A stretch of DNA of 5,484 nt, taken from contig JAGYOJ010000114.1 of NCBI GenBank assembly GCA_018399435.1, positions 1 to 5,484 on the forward strand, in the 5' to 3' direction. The position numbers and the translations under genes are program-made. The notes beneath the pieces were generated by a model. The model did no database searches, had not been told where the DNA came from, and worked only from the letters and a program-made list of their open reading frames with translations. Source of the DNA: Actinomycetota bacterium. Its GTDB lineage: Bacteria > Actinomycetota > Humimicrobiia > Humimicrobiales > Humimicrobiaceae. Position 1 is the stretch's first letter. The number at the start of each line of letters is the position of its first letter. Below, piece after piece: positions 5,157 to 5,484 of the stretch.

Positions 5157-5484
5157 CTATTCTTTTTCTCCACACAAGTTTAGCAATTCATCCCATTTCT
5201 TATCCACTTGTTTTTGAATTTCATCAATTAGATGTTCATTTTTTTCACAGAATAAATGCTTAAATCTCCCCTGTTGTTTTAACCAATCCCTTACAGGTAT
5301 CTTCTTCTTTCTTGGCTTATAATTTAACTTATATTCTCCATTTTCTACTTCATATAAAGGCCATACGCAGCTTAAAACTGCTTCTTTTGCAATTTTTATA
5401 GTGTCTTTGCCATCATAATACCACCCTGTAGGGCAAGGAGATATAACATTTAAAAATGTTTCATTCAGGTATGGAATGCGTACA
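5157..5484 (-). CDS. porB: Pyruvate/2-oxoacid:ferredoxin oxidoreductase beta subunit, C-terminal part
   Basis: The minus-strand frame is open from the right edge to TAG at 5159-5157, giving 108 visible residues. They match the C-terminal part of the thiamine-diphosphate-binding beta subunit: NVISPCPTGWYYD (visible residues 12-24), then KIAKEAVLSCVWPLYEVENG, a Lys/Arg-rich PRKKKIPV segment, the family hallmark QGRFKHLF (71-78) and a final helix (IDEIQKQVDKKWDELL). These oxygen-sensitive cytoplasmic complexes interconvert pyruvate plus CoA and acetyl-CoA plus CO2 using ferredoxin. The CPTGW and QGRFKHL pair fits the multi-subunit PorB type rather than the single-chain enzyme. Substrate (pyruvate versus branched-chain 2-oxoacids) cannot be decided from this end. 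The start and the ThDP motif lie beyond the window; alpha, gamma and delta subunit genes would be expected further right. The stop abuts the lysC start. Confidence 0.88.
   Translation of the reverse strand, partial: VRIPYLNETFLNVISPCPTGWYYDGKDTIKIAKEAVLSCVWPLYEVENGEYKLNYKPRKKKIPVRDWLKQQGRFKHLFCEKNEHLIDEIQKQVDKKWDELLNLCGEKE
5168..5171 (-). promoter_or_regulatory. Ribosome binding site of lysC inside the porB tail
   Basis: GGAG on the minus strand lies 11 bases before the GTG start of lysC, within the last codons of porB. The spacing is on the long side. Because the porB stop codon touches the lysC start, ribosomes finishing porB could re-initiate directly, which may compensate for the moderate site. 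Confidence 0.55.

Noticed and set aside
1..5484. CRISPR array, insertion sequence, tRNA/rRNA gene, toxin-antitoxin or phage-like module
   Set aside because: No regularly spaced repeats, transposase motifs, cloverleaf sequences or paired small genes were seen; nearly all of the window is accounted for by six conventional genes.

Overview
The window carries six genes in two converging blocks, from an AT-rich genome (roughly one third G+C by eye). Ile is often ATA and Arg often AGA/AGG, and most genes have recognisable Shine-Dalgarno (SD) sites. The primary-type sigma factor makes it a bacterium. A ferredoxin-dependent 2-oxoacid oxidoreductase subunit and a cobalamin-type radical SAM enzyme point to an anaerobe. 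The Corynebacterium/Bacillus-type aspartokinase and the small RRM protein do not fix the phylum, and an uncultivated low-GC lineage is quite possible.

Plus strand, left to right: the 3' part of a small RNA-recognition-motif (RRM) protein gene (1-221), closed by a strong near-perfect palindromic terminator (230-275); a full-length B12-binding radical SAM protein of the DUF4070 type, unknown substrate (357-1859); and a compact RpoD/SigA-type sigma factor without region 1.1 (1922-2791). The gap before the sigma gene holds a perfect TATAAT box and an SD-like sequence set unusually far from the ATG.

Minus strand, right to left: the 3' end of a pyruvate/2-oxoacid:ferredoxin oxidoreductase beta subunit gene (5157-5484, running off the window), then aspartokinase (3939-5156), whose GTG start directly abuts the previous stop, then aspartate-semialdehyde dehydrogenase (2884-3891) with a TTG start behind a strong SD. 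This looks like one transcription unit. It joins central 2-oxoacid metabolism to the first two steps of the aspartate-family pathway (aspartate to aspartyl phosphate to aspartate semialdehyde; precursors of Lys, Thr, Met and diaminopimelate). It ends tail-to-tail with the sigma gene across a 92-bp T-rich spacer.

Most of the content is housekeeping, and I see no CRISPR array, insertion sequence, tRNA, rRNA or defence-type system. The points most worth a second look are a well-placed internal SD/ATG in the aspartokinase gene that could give a separate regulatory beta subunit, the stand-alone radical SAM/B12 enzyme with a hydrophobic C-terminus and no visible cobalamin-ligand histidine, and the odd start region of the sigma gene.
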